Positions 52,867 through 64,000 of a DNA stretch of 64,000 nucleotides are shown here, in pieces. Position numbers and translations under genes: made by a program. The notes beneath the pieces were generated by a model. It saw only the letters and a program-made list of their open reading frames with translations. It was not told the origin of the DNA and ran no database searches. Within the stretch, counting starts at the first letter, position 1, and every line of letters begins with the position of its first letter. The stretch comes from Dreissena polymorpha. Its lineage: Eukaryota > Mollusca > Bivalvia > Myida > Dreissenidae. Location of the stretch: NCBI RefSeq assembly GCF_020536995.1, contig NC_068356.1, positions 89,417,941 through 89,481,940 on the forward strand. Direction: 5' to 3'.

Positions 52867-53290
52867 GGTGCCAAGGAAAACAATGTAAAGAAAACAATCG
52901 GACTAAACCATTCAGTGCATCTCAAGAATCCCGCATTTCAGCAGAGAAATTTCGGTCTAGCAAAACGGGGTTTCAGGCATTTGCGTAAAGTGTCGTCCCG
53001 GATTAGCCTGTGAAATCCTCACACACTTATCAGTGTTGACACTTTCGGACAAAACTGGATTTCGCTCAGAATGAGCCTTTATTTAAACGATAAAAAAACA
53101 CATCAAAGCGGAAAGTGTCGTCTCTGATTAGCCTGTTAAGACTGCACAGGCTAATCTGTGTCGATACTTAACGCACACGCATTATATCCCATTCTCCCAG
53201 AGCTGCCAAGGAAAATATAACTAAAGAAAACAAGCGGGCTGAACCAGTCAGTGCATCTAAAGAATCCCGCATTCCACGAATGAGGAATCG
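52867..53290. repeat. 80-bp direct repeat flanking a MITE-A copy
   Basis: About 52867-52946 (GTGCCAAGGAAAACAATGTA ... TTCAGTGCATCTC ... AAGAATCCCGCATTTC) recurs at about 53204-53275 (TGCCAAGGAAAATATAACTA ... GTCAGTGCATCTA ... AAGAATCCCGCATTCC) in the same orientation with moderate divergence. The family-A MITE sits between, so the host sequence was duplicated around it. Confidence 0.75.
52955..53203. mobile_element. MITE family A, diverged copy
   Basis: Contains GCGTAAAGTGTCGTCCC, GGATTAGCCTGTGA, AAAGCGGAAAGTGTCGTC, GACTGCACAGGCTAATC and a right end ATCCCATTCTCCCAGAGC. Confidence 0.85.
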
Positions 53291-55965
53291 CCAGACGCAT
53301 GGGAAGTGAAATCATATGTACATAGTATCATGGAATCACTCCTAATGATTTTAAAATGACGCATTCCTGAATGAAATATCTTTTTTAATAAAATGTAATA
53401 TTTTAGTCTAACAATATTGATCTGACGCAAGTAAACATGGTTTAATGCACATACCTTTTGAAGACGTAACTGAGAAGACAGGAAAGAATGTTACTTTGTT
53501 TATAAAATTACTTTATCGACAGCATTTCGATTCTAAGTGGACTGTAAGAATCGGGCAACATCAAATTCTCACTTTTAAGATATAAATGTAAGAGTAATAA
53601 CACATATTGGCTCAATGCTATCGTACGTGCGACTTCATAAAAAATTTATGCAAGTTTCATATTCGCCAGCATGCGTCTCTCATTGTATATCCAATGTTTT
53701 GAATGGACGTTACTTGATATATGTTTGAAGCTTTAAACTCGTGTTCACGAGATTCAGACAAGGTCACCGTAATACATTTCCAACGATATTGAAGTTTTTG
53801 TGTTTTATAAAAAAAAATAATCATTATAAACTGAATTCCGAATGACATGGGACACACTAGTGTAGGCAAGAAATGAGTTCACCATAAGTATTATGTTCCC
53901 GTTATAACGCGATATTAGCGATGAAACAATCAAAGACATTTAATACAAAAACCAGTTCGTTTGACCCTGACCAACTCGGCTTAGTTTTAGGGTGCATCAT
54001 CGCGGGGGACCAAACCGTGCGCGAGAATCATCGGGAAACCAACCTGGATGCCTTTAATGTGGTGTACCATATCCGAGCCACCTGGCAAACGTGTGCGAAT
54101 GTCAACACAACGGCGTGGCACCCGAGACGGCTAATGGCTTACTTAGTAAACTAATAGGTCAACTAATTAGCGGAATGACTGCACACATTGTCGTAATTGG
54201 GAAAACGGTTGGTTTTAATTGGGTATAATGAATTCATGTGTTTGTTTGTTCAATTTGCGAGAAAATAAATATGCAACTGAATTAACGCGCATTGTTTCGT
54301 TTGTAGGAAAGTGGGTTTCTGTTGTTTTATTTGCTTGCTAAGGTACACCATTAAACGTTAGGTAGCTCTGCGTGCATATAAGCTTCTCCGTCATTGAGTA
54401 CTTTAAAAAATATATACCTAATAAAACGCATCAGGCGCAATCCCTTTAACATTAATTGCAGGATAACAGCCAAATCCAATTACACATTGTTAGGTCAGCA
54501 AACAAGATACAGGATTTCGCTTTATAAAGTATACGACATGTAGATTATTGATAAACGCGGCTGTCATTTTGCCTCCGTCCATAGACATTTGATCGTAATT
54601 GGGCATGTCGATTTGAAATCTGACAGATCATTCTGAACGCAGCAAAAATGGTGTCCGTTATAAACCGCTCAGGTGGCATTTCAAATAATTCGACATCTAG
54701 ACACTAGGCAGGGTTTGTACTGATAAAACTCCGTTTGTCGCAACAAAATATTATAACCTGCTGAAACAATATAAATTATAATTTGACTCGACATGCCGAC
54801 ATTAAAATTATTAAAATATTTTGTGTGGAAAGCTCCGACCCAACTGTTTCACACAAAATGAGTCTCTTGTTTAGTAAATGTCAAGGCTTGTCAAATATGT
54901 TCATTAACGCTATTAAGTGCAAGTAGTGCACCGTGTATAGATGTATTTATGAAAGAGGATTTATCAAAGCGTTTATTTGAATCAATAAATGCACTAGGAA
55001 CTTTATTATAAAGCATCCTCGAGGAAAGAACCACTTATTCATAAGTTTGTAAGGAATAAATTTTCATACAATACATTGAATTAGTACTGTCTTAAAGTTG
55101 TCAATATTATAAACAATGCATTTCTCTTTTTATATGGAAAGAAAATAAGTTTTCCGCGCAGAATGAGCCCCCACAAGACAATGTTTGAGCAAAGAGACCG
55201 ATTAGAACAAGAAATTATGATAAAAATGCCCTCCAACCATATAACAAATGGGAGGGCGCGTCGATGGTTGTGAAACATTGTTAAACCGGTAATTATCCAC
55301 TACTTCTATGTGGAAATACTATTTAAACACACTTGTCCGTTACCTCGGACATTCAAAACGCGTAACCACTCATCCCATCTCAACCATTTATTGGCAGATC
55401 GGACGCAAAACGTTACTGCGAGTATTTTAAATAAGGTGTTTGTTTGTCGTGCAAACATTCGACGGAAGAGAATAGTGTTTGAGTGTGTTTACTGAAGCAC
55501 TCAAGAAAACGGAGACCGGGAGATTTATATTCCTCAATATCAATGCTAGATTCTAAATGACAAAAGACCCGGAATTTGATACATTCCAGCCTGATTTGTA
55601 TGCGCATACCGTACGGAATTAAAGCCTACCCCTGTACCGAACAAAAGCTGGGCTCGTGAAAACAGCGATTGCACCTGGTAGCATTACAAATTGCATGTAC
55701 GTTTTATTGTATTTCGAAAATCGTGCTTAATGATCGTGCGTTGATCTGTTGTGTTATATCATCATTAAATCTTGATAGCGAATCCATTAGTTGAAACGAA
55801 CGCCGAGTTATGGTGGGTTGTGTGAACTTCGGTTGAACGTCTGCAACCTTTGCACTGATGGGGTCCAGGTCAGAAGGATAATATAAGACATTCGGAATTT
55901 TCTGCTTTATATGACATGTTCACGTTAAGATTTCGGCGACGAAGATAACGAAGAAGACAATGCCA

Positions 55966-56197
55966 TTAACCCATTTATGCCTAGTGGACTCTACCATCTT
56001 TCTAAATTGGATCAATTGATTCCCAAAATTAGGGATGACAAGTATATATTTATTTCTATGTTTAGAATATTTCTTACAGAAATTCATTTAAGCAAACAGC
56101 GCAGACCCTGATGAGACGCCGCATCATGCGGCGTCTCATCTGGGTCGACGCTGTTTGCCAAGGCCTTTTTTCTATACGCTAGGCATAAATGGATTAA
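55966..56197. mobile_element. MITE family B, copy 5
   Basis: TTAACCCATTTATGCCTAG and CTAGGCATAAATGGATTAA ends with the full central palindrome ACGCCGCATCATGCGGCGT. Confidence 0.92.
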
Positions 56198-57896
56198 TTT
56201 GATTGAACGATGATTTTACCTTATGAATAATGAATTTTCTTGACTGTGAAATTACAAAATAGTAAAACAATATTAATACGATTGACAGGTTCGATCAAAT
56301 TAACAATCAATTTCGCTGCAAGACTATTGCAAAAGGCGATACAGACTAAATGCAACGGCAATGAAACAGAGGCATATAATTTACGAAATGAGAAGCTAAT
56401 ACAATTTGGCTGAGTCATTTTCGGTCAAAATTGATGCCCCCTTTTCATCCCTTCAAGTGTCCTTTCTTTAACGCGAGTTAAGAACGTGAACTAATCGCAA
56501 CGTCTCCGTCGAAATGCAATTGCGCCTCGCTTGATAGTATTTACGTCTTCTCATTCAAGAACTTATAGCATTTTATTATTCCATTAGGACGTCATTTAAC
56601 GCTTAATTGTTAATTTTCCACATCAAATCACGCTATTGACACGGGCTAGACTTCGGGAAATAGAAAGCAAACGATTGCCGCAAATCAGTTTATCTTCTTC
56701 GTTGAAATTACTGTACTGAGATAGTGGAGAGTTGAGTCACCGACAGGAGAATACTTATATAAAACATCATTTTGAGTCATTAATATAAAATGCAAACTGA
56801 CGAACCCACATAGTTGCAAAAACAACACAAAACCGCATTGATGTGCTGTTGTCGCTTTCTGACAATGTTACTTAGAGCATGCGAGTCGTCCAAATTCAAA
56901 GTATGTTTAGTCCAAACTCCTTTATAAGTACCGATTTCACCATAGGGCTCATTGCACATGTAAGACAGCGGTATAAGCCGATGGATGACGGGGAATAAAT
57001 GGCATAAATCTGAAGTGTCTGTTACAACTTTTAAAATAAACACAACCTCTTAAACAAGCTGGTAATATGGAATTTCTGACTTGTGCACCTTTTCGGAAAC
57101 CCATAAAGAGCAATGCATTTTATGAATATCTGGATTAAAACCACCGTATCATTCGCCACATTGACAATGCACATTAAGCTATAGCTACTGCTTATATTTC
57201 AGTCATAAATCATTGCACCTACGTCGTGTACATTTTGTTAATACCAAAGTGTATCCAATTCATACCATATCATATAGTTGTAATAAATGTTAATAACCAG
57301 TTCTAAATGCGGTTAATTTTTGCATTACAAAAACAAAATGCGAGGTAAATTTAGTATGACTCGTCTTTTTCAAATACCCAGGTGCACAATGAATTGAAAA
57401 CATTTTCTTACTAAGGTGAACATTTACATTCAGAATGATGCAACTTTTTAAAAGTGTACAGCTAATGTCGTCGCAACAAAACAAGGATTTTCAGAGAAAT
57501 TTGATTCCAAACACGACTTATGTTTACTTTCACAAAAAATAATACCATCGGAAAACTCTATTTTCGACTCTGAAGCGAGTAATAATGCAGATGATACGGT
57601 AATGGTTAACAAACTATAAACCGGTTCATAAACTTTGAAAATAGGCAACAACGTATGTATTTCAAAATGCCGTGATACGTCGTGAGCATTGTTGATAATT
57701 TGATCAGCCATATATTACACTTTCTATTTAAAGAAACACTGTGTAATTTTCGCAAAACAATACATATATCTCTAAAGTATTGGTTTAATCAGAATACAGC
57801 ATGTGCGTAAAAGTGATAGAAGTTGTAATTATAATGGATACATTTTAAAATATATAGTATGACGTTGTTAGTTATAAGTCAAGAGAGATACTAGTT

Positions 57897-57994
57897 AAAA
57901 TATGCGCTGGCCATGACGTTTCGATTAATTAAAATATGCGCTGGCCATGATGTTTCGATTAATTAAAATATGCGCTGGCCATGATGTTTCGAGA
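57897..57994. repeat. 34-bp tandem repeat, about three units
   Basis: TATGCGCTGGCCATGA recurs at 57901, 57935 and 57969, each followed by YGTTTCGA and TTAATTAAAA. Near-perfect copies imply recent amplification. Confidence 0.92.
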
Positions 57995-58466
57995 TGTTAC
58001 CGCAGAGGAATGCTATAATAATTTGAAAAGATACATACTGTAATCATTTGCGAATCAAAATAATGACAATGTTCAAACTCAAGTGCAGAGTTCCTGCGGA
58101 CCCATCGCATTAAATCTTTCAACGAATTCTTCGCCAGAATATCGCAGATAGCTGAATGCTCCCGTATCTATGAGTTATTAGAAGCGTTCATATATTTGCC
58201 ACAAAATCTGTCAAAATCAGTTACATCACCCATTTGTTCTTTCGCGTTCTCCTGTAGAAGATGGTGGATAGAAGCGAAATCTACGAATATTATCTGCATT
58301 TCTGCTACTTCTCCTATCGATGGTAACGCGGCAGTAAGTGCTTTAAATGATCATAAAAATGATTTAGGATAGTGGCGACGATAATCAAAGGTGATCTGGA
58401 AGTGACTGATTTTAACGAGGATCGTCTGTACGTAACGTTGCATACAAATCGTGTTTACAATAAACA

Positions 58467-60285
58467 GAACAGAACAGAACAGATTAGTTTATTTCGACTT
58501 AAGCATATACAGCTCATCGTCATAAACATACATATCCAATAGCAGCATGCGTTAAATTAAATACAAAACATACATCATTTCTAAGAAATATCAATTTAAA
58601 GGAATGAAATACAACATGTTTTAGTGAGGATGTCACGTGGATGAGGTTACTACATAGTAATTACATAATGTAAATATGTAGTTAAGTACTTGCAACACGT
58701 ATAACATAATTAAAAGAATATTGCCTTTGTGAAAAATATATAATTTATTCTACATATATAGGACATTTTCTCGCATTTTAAAGAATTTTAAACAAAACAT
58801 GGCTAGTTTTCTTAGCACTATTTTATTTGAACTATTAAGTAGTTCGATAAACTTGAACATATTTGGGCGAGATCTATAATACTTTGGAATTAATGAGTTC
58901 CTAACATCAGCATAGTAAGGACTTTTAATAACAAAGTGATATTCATCTTCGATATCATTTAGGTTGCATAAGACACATTTTCGTTGATCTCTAACAATGT
59001 TCTGGTGTCTACCCGTTTCAATAAATAATTTGTGAGACGACAAACGTAATTTAGCAATGATATTCCTATGTTTTTTATTTTCACTATATCTAGATACGCA
59101 GATCTTTCGAATATTGGTTTTAATTCCTTATATAAAATCATTGAACTAGATGATGTTACACTTACATATCAGTTAGTAAAATACTGATGTCGTAATCTGT
59201 TTTTTAAGTAACGGAATTAATTGATTAGAGTTCACGGATTCGGGAAATACATCGTTAAAGCCATACAGCCATACATCGTTAAAACCGGTTTGGTTGAGAA
59301 TGTCCCGTACTCTCGATGACCAATTGTTTGTATTATTTTTTCGTTCAATTTCTAGTCTCTGTGATAGTAAAATGTGTTAAAGAATACAATTTCTCTGTTT
59401 TACTGTATATAATTTCAAAAAGTATTTCACGATCCTGACATATCTGTCTAAATACAAGGGGAATCGACCAACTTCGGCATATAGCGATAATGAGTTTGTT
59501 GACATCTTTACATTTAATATTCTTTTACAAACTTTACGATGAACGCGCTCAATATTTTCCGCTTTCATGAATCCCCAAACCTCACAGTTGTAGTTTAAAA
59601 TAGATGATACATATGCATTGAATAAATTAAACATGATATTTATAGATACGTTCATGTCTTTTGTTAGAGAGAACAAAGAATGCATTGCTTTTAAGGCTTT
59701 GCCATACAGTGTATTTGTTGCGGCCACAAATGAGCCACCGCTTGACATGACAATTCCAAGGTAATTAAAATTGTTAACAATTTCTATTTCTTGACCGTTA
59801 TAAGTCCATTTTAACGTTTTACTAATTGTGCCTCCTTTCCGGAATACCATGACCTTAGTTTTTTCAATGTTGACTGTTAACTTCCACTTATCGCAGTAGG
59901 TTGCTAAATTATTTAATGACTCTTGGAGACCCCCCGGTGTTTTAGAAAATAAAGCCGCGTCGTCAGCGAATAATAATAAATATATCGATATTTGATCTAG
60001 TGTTATTCCGGCGTTTATTCCATTTTGCAAATCGAATTCGATGTCGTTGATAAAGAGAGAAAACAATATGGGCGAGGTTATCTCCCCCTGAAATAGGCCG
60101 ACGCTACTACTAAATAAGTCTGATAAGCTAATAAACATACACTAATATTATGGTTGTCTGGTGGCTTGACGTATATACAGCTGCAGTATATACCGAATTA
60201 TACATTCAGATACTTGATATTATTATATTCATCGAAGGCTGTTTTTAAATCCACAAAACGTAGCTAAAGTGCAATAGAACCCGAA
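58467..60285 (-). pseudogene. 5'-truncated LINE: reverse transcriptase and C-terminal zinc finger
   Basis: On the minus strand the largest frame (59377-60138, 253 residues) shows SVGLFQGEITSPILFSLFIN, the catalytic box LLLFADDAALFSKTP, thumb-region words TVNIEKTKVMVFRKGG and NFNYLGIVMSSGG, and SLYAEVGRFPLYLDRYVRIV. Upstream in a broken frame LRFVDLKTAFDE looks like RT motif A. Downstream (58750-59141) a second frame carries LSSHKLFIETGRHQ-like text and a C-x2-C ... H motif (CVLCNLNDIEDEYHFVI). The 3' end has an (AACAG)n tail at about 58467-58486. Endonuclease is missing. I place it in the I/Jockey-like group of non-LTR elements without fixing the clade. It is dead through truncation and frame breaks. 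Confidence 0.87.
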
Positions 60286-63200
60286 ATATTTTTTCAAATG
60301 TCCTAAAAGTATTGTTAAAAGCCAATCAACAGAAACAAAGTGTAGATTTAAGAAATGTAATATCTGCAGATGTTGAACCACTACCTCACCTAATGAAAAC
60401 TAATACATACTTATACTTATTAATGCCTACTCAAAGGCATTTGGTTTTTCGACATCCTTTCTACAGTAAGCTTTAGCGTTTTGTTCCAACCATCTCATGA
60501 ACAACCATTGCGGGTCTTTCAAACAGAGGCGTTAACATGCGCTAGAGTCTTCTAACACCCTCTCACTAGGGTTTAAATCCGTGCATGCAAACAAAAATGC
60601 ATTCTAAATCCCATCACAGTCATAACAAACAAAACACAGATGAAAATCTAATTCCATGATGGAAGCTTACGGCGCAACCCTTGTGCGTTTTATTAATGTA
60701 ATCTAATTAATATACGACATTAAACTGAGAAAATATTTCCGATAGGTGTTAACTTAATGATTTTGCGACCGATTTTTTCATTAATGATTGTAAAGATGTA
60801 TACGAGAGGATCCCAACCACATGCTGTTCGCACAATCACACCATATTAAAGAGCAGCCTGTGTAAATCTAACGTATTGATATTTTTCGAGGCGTTATTTT
60901 AATGACCCTGGAGTAATTTTCGTTGACTGTTATTATAGATATATCACGTTGACGCCTATTATGGCCTTTCACTGATTCGGAATTGCAACTTCATCAGCAG
61001 ACGTAAACCTCAATTGTTTAATTTATACAGAAACGTATAAAATAAAAGAAAACACTTTTTTAATTAATACAATTAAATTATTAAATTATACAAGTAAATT
61101 TTAGTAGTAACGACTTTTTGTAGTTTTTGTTTTTACTATTAAAATATTCAACTATATATTCGAACACTAATTTAGTTAAACATTAATAGCACATAAATAG
61201 CCAATACGAATATAATTTTTATTATATTTGGAAACGAACCGATGTATTTTAACTCGGAGAATCTAGAAGCAGCCAATACCTATTTAAACGCCCGTGTGTG
61301 TGTGTCGGGGGTGGGGGTCGAACTGCATGTACAATATATACGAATTGCATAGGCACTGTATGTCTCATGTGGAGCAAAGCTTATTAAACAAGTACGGTTT
61401 CAAATTAAAATGTATTGTAACGTTATTACTCTTCAGAAGGTATCAGAGAAATAGCCTTTCAATGACAACTCTGCCTGAATAGCCACAATCAAAGAGGCGG
61501 TGTTTGCCTTTCGTGCTCTATCGGTAGACGCTTTATCAGACTGTAACAAGTTACTTATACCCGACACAATCCAACGCGAAAACGTTGAGCTTCATTCGCC
61601 CATATTGCAATCTTTTCACACATTCGAACAACCTTATCTGCGACGGGACTAAGCCGAACTGTCGTCTAATTCAACACTAAAGCCTTCGACAAGCAAAATG
61701 GGTTCGTGTTATCGGGTGAAATCATCTAACATGGGTGTTTGTGCCGGTCAATAGCAAGTAGATAATCCCAATTATCAAAAATATATAATTTAATTTAAGG
61801 CTAAGATAAACCAGGTGATTCAATTCATGATTCATGCGCAAACATTCCATCCTAGAACTAAAAGTTCATGAAAAGGAAAGTTAAGGTTTCAAATTATTAA
61901 ATTATCAGTACATTTTTTGTTAACATAAGCTAACAAATGAGGAAATGCACTAGAATAAAAAATTGTCCGGTCTGAGTTATTCAGTTTTTACTTGTAAGCT
62001 AGTATTGGCAAACAGTACCCTCATAAAAAAAGATTCAAAGTAAACAACAAAAAAACTTAAGTTTACTTTCATCCGAAACTGGTGCAAGAACCAATGTACT
62101 TATAACCAGTATATTCGCAACGATTAATGTATAATAATGACTGTTGTAATTGGTGTAAAACAAAAAACTTTTCAAAGAAACGTTTAAACATAATTGGAGA
62201 GTGTTGCATAGAAGAGTCATAGTCCAGTTGGAATACTGAGATTTTCTTGACCCTCCTTAATGACCACAACAACCTTTCAGATCAGTTATTTGTCTGATAC
62301 TATTTATAAGCGTAATCATGTCCCGCAGTGTTATTAGCTGTAAAGATGCAAAGATTCATTGTCATACACACCTGTTTGAATACTTAATACTGAGACGGTC
62401 TTTAGAATTATTGAATAGTAAATGTGAGAATATCTCGCCCTGATTAATACCGCGACCGCATATATGTTGAAAAAAAACCTTTAGCATCCACTGCGGACAG
62501 ATAGTTTATTTGAATTACATGGTAATTGGCCTCTTTTGGTTCTGCAACAAAGGTGGCTTTGGCTAATAGCACACTAAACCGTCCACCATTCTAAATTACT
62601 ATATATATTACATTGGTAACTTTGAAGTGAAACACCGCACGACACCCACAATGTGACATACACCAAATCCAATTCTGTAAATTGTTAGGTGTCGTTTTAC
62701 AATTGAGACTAAATTGCTAATTATTTCAGCATGGGCATGGATTCATTTTTTTCGCCGCAACGACCAAACCATGTGTCTTCGGTTTGTCGGAAAATTCGCC
62801 TAATTGACTCAAACAGAGGATGCTGCTGGGCAAATTGCAAACACTAAGGTTATACCTACCACAATAAACGATTTACCCGTGACAGGTGAACAGCGCTTTA
62901 TGCGAATTATCATCAGCTTTATTGTTCGCACGTCAGAAACAATATGTCACAATACTTATAAAAAGGGTAAACAATTCTGCTAGTATTTTTTTAAACGAAT
63001 TTCTCTGAAGTTTTCATTAAGTTAACTATCTCAAACTAGACATAACCGTCACGCACGCGTTGATTGTGAACGATAATTATAGAAGAAATTAGCATCTTTC
63101 CACGGTTAATACAGCAAAACATTTTTGTGTGTCACGTGACATTTTGGTGGGTGGGGTGACTCTAGATTCCCTCTTAAAGTACAATACATTCAATCACTGC

Positions 63201-64000
63201 GGCTTAAAGTATAACATATTGCGATGTTGTTGTTAGTATGAACATATTTCAACGCACTTTGGTTAACTTCATTGCAATAGATCGAAAAACACGAAACTCA
63301 CTCTTACAAATCATGGGTCTGTTTTCAAATGTCCGTAATTTCATTGATATGGAATAGCCATTTTCATCAAGTTACATGACAACGATAGAGGCCTATTGTG
63401 GGGACAAAACCACCGGAACACGCAACACGAATTGAACTATTAACCTCTGGATGAGACAAATAACAGAAAAAAACAAAACATTAATTTCTTTTTAAGTGGC
63501 TCTTCCGATGAGGGAAATAATGAAGCAAACAGGACAACCTGAGGCCCTCCTTAATGAAAACTGTGAATCGTGTAGGGTTAATGAAGTCAAAGGACCTAGT
63601 GAAACTGGTGTCAATTTGGGTTTGGGTTAAACATGCAGGATACAAAAGTGAGAATAATTAAAATCAAACATGGACAGAATGCACGACTTCCAGCCACGCT
63701 GGGTTTGCCCACAGGTGGTTAGCGTGTGGCTATGATATTAATAAGTGAAAACATCATTTTGAATGATAAATAATCATATTATAACGAAAAATTAACTTTT
63801 CTGAAAAAAAAATAATTTCACTATCAAATATATATATAACAAGGTATGCAACTCAAAATAAGCCCAAAACGGGGTGCATCGCTTTGAACAGCCATATCTT
63901 CATAAATTTTGCAGCGATTTTCACGATCTCGGTCTTATTCAACGCAGAAATGAATTTCCTTTCTGGAAATGTATATGTCTTGCAATATTTTAACAAATGC
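60286..64000. other. Non-coding stretch
   Basis: No gene, RNA gene or recognised repeat. Open frames are under 70 codons, overlap on both strands and have no domain. A short GTGTGTGTGT/GGGGTGGGGG tract lies near 61293-61318. Confidence 0.45.

Larger units (their letters stand above)
48052..58466. other. Large netrin intron or 5' flank, non-coding apart from repeats
   Basis: No laminin-N or LE1 exon was found on the minus strand. Repeats inside are listed separately. The most exon-like piece is a locally GC-richer block at about 53960-54150 holding a 77-residue forward frame, but it has no recognised domain. Other open frames are short and unconvincing. Confidence 0.5.

Overview
The window is animal nuclear DNA from an invertebrate, most plausibly a heterodont bivalve mollusc. 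The protein-coding exons are short and separated by AT-rich introns. About half of the sequence is repeats of kinds I recall as very abundant in bivalves: a MITE with TTAA ends and a tRNA-like core, a MITE carrying GACGACACTTTACGCAC, a MITE with a GACGCCGC/GCGGCGTC centre, and satellite-bearing inserts rich in GACCTTTGACC-like text. From memory this repeat set resembles Dreissena (zebra or quagga mussel). That assignment is inference; no search was possible.

Left third (1-27.6 kb, minus strand): a head-to-tail cluster of ectonucleotide pyrophosphatase/phosphodiesterase genes of the ENPP4/5 type. One copy (3184-6657) has six open exons, consistent splice sites and all seven expected zinc-site residues. 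A second copy (17382-23278) lies in a tandem duplication of the whole unit and is a pseudogene: it has a 13-bp deletion in exon 1, a nonsense codon in exon 4 and a 1.16-kb insertion in exon 6. A much older exon-1 relic of a third relative lies at 1776-1938. A roughly 7-kb nest of DNA transposons separates the two duplicated units. It holds a decayed integrase-core (IS3EU-like) transposase and several copies of a TA-flanked inverted-repeat element.

Middle (27.6-42 kb): a repeat-rich stretch. It contains a tRNA-derived SINE, two copies of a 1.3-kb CAGGGCC... DNA transposon, a LINE fragment running into a 400-bp CAG/TAG triplet tract, and two 21-bp minisatellite arrays in opposite orientation flanking about 1.2 kb that contains a 60-bp-arm hairpin. 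A 2.2-kb PIF/Harbinger transposon with a clear TAA target duplication follows.

Right part (42.9-48.05 kb, minus strand): the last five coding exons of a netrin gene (LE2, LE3, a short linker exon, and the NTR/C345C domain in two exons). The laminin-N and LE1 exons are not in the window and should lie beyond its right end. From 48 to 64 kb I see only MITEs, a small 34-bp tandem repeat and a 5'-truncated LINE. The two gene families are unrelated: netrin is a secreted guidance cue, ENPP4/5 proteins are cell-surface nucleotide hydrolases, and nothing suggests they act together.
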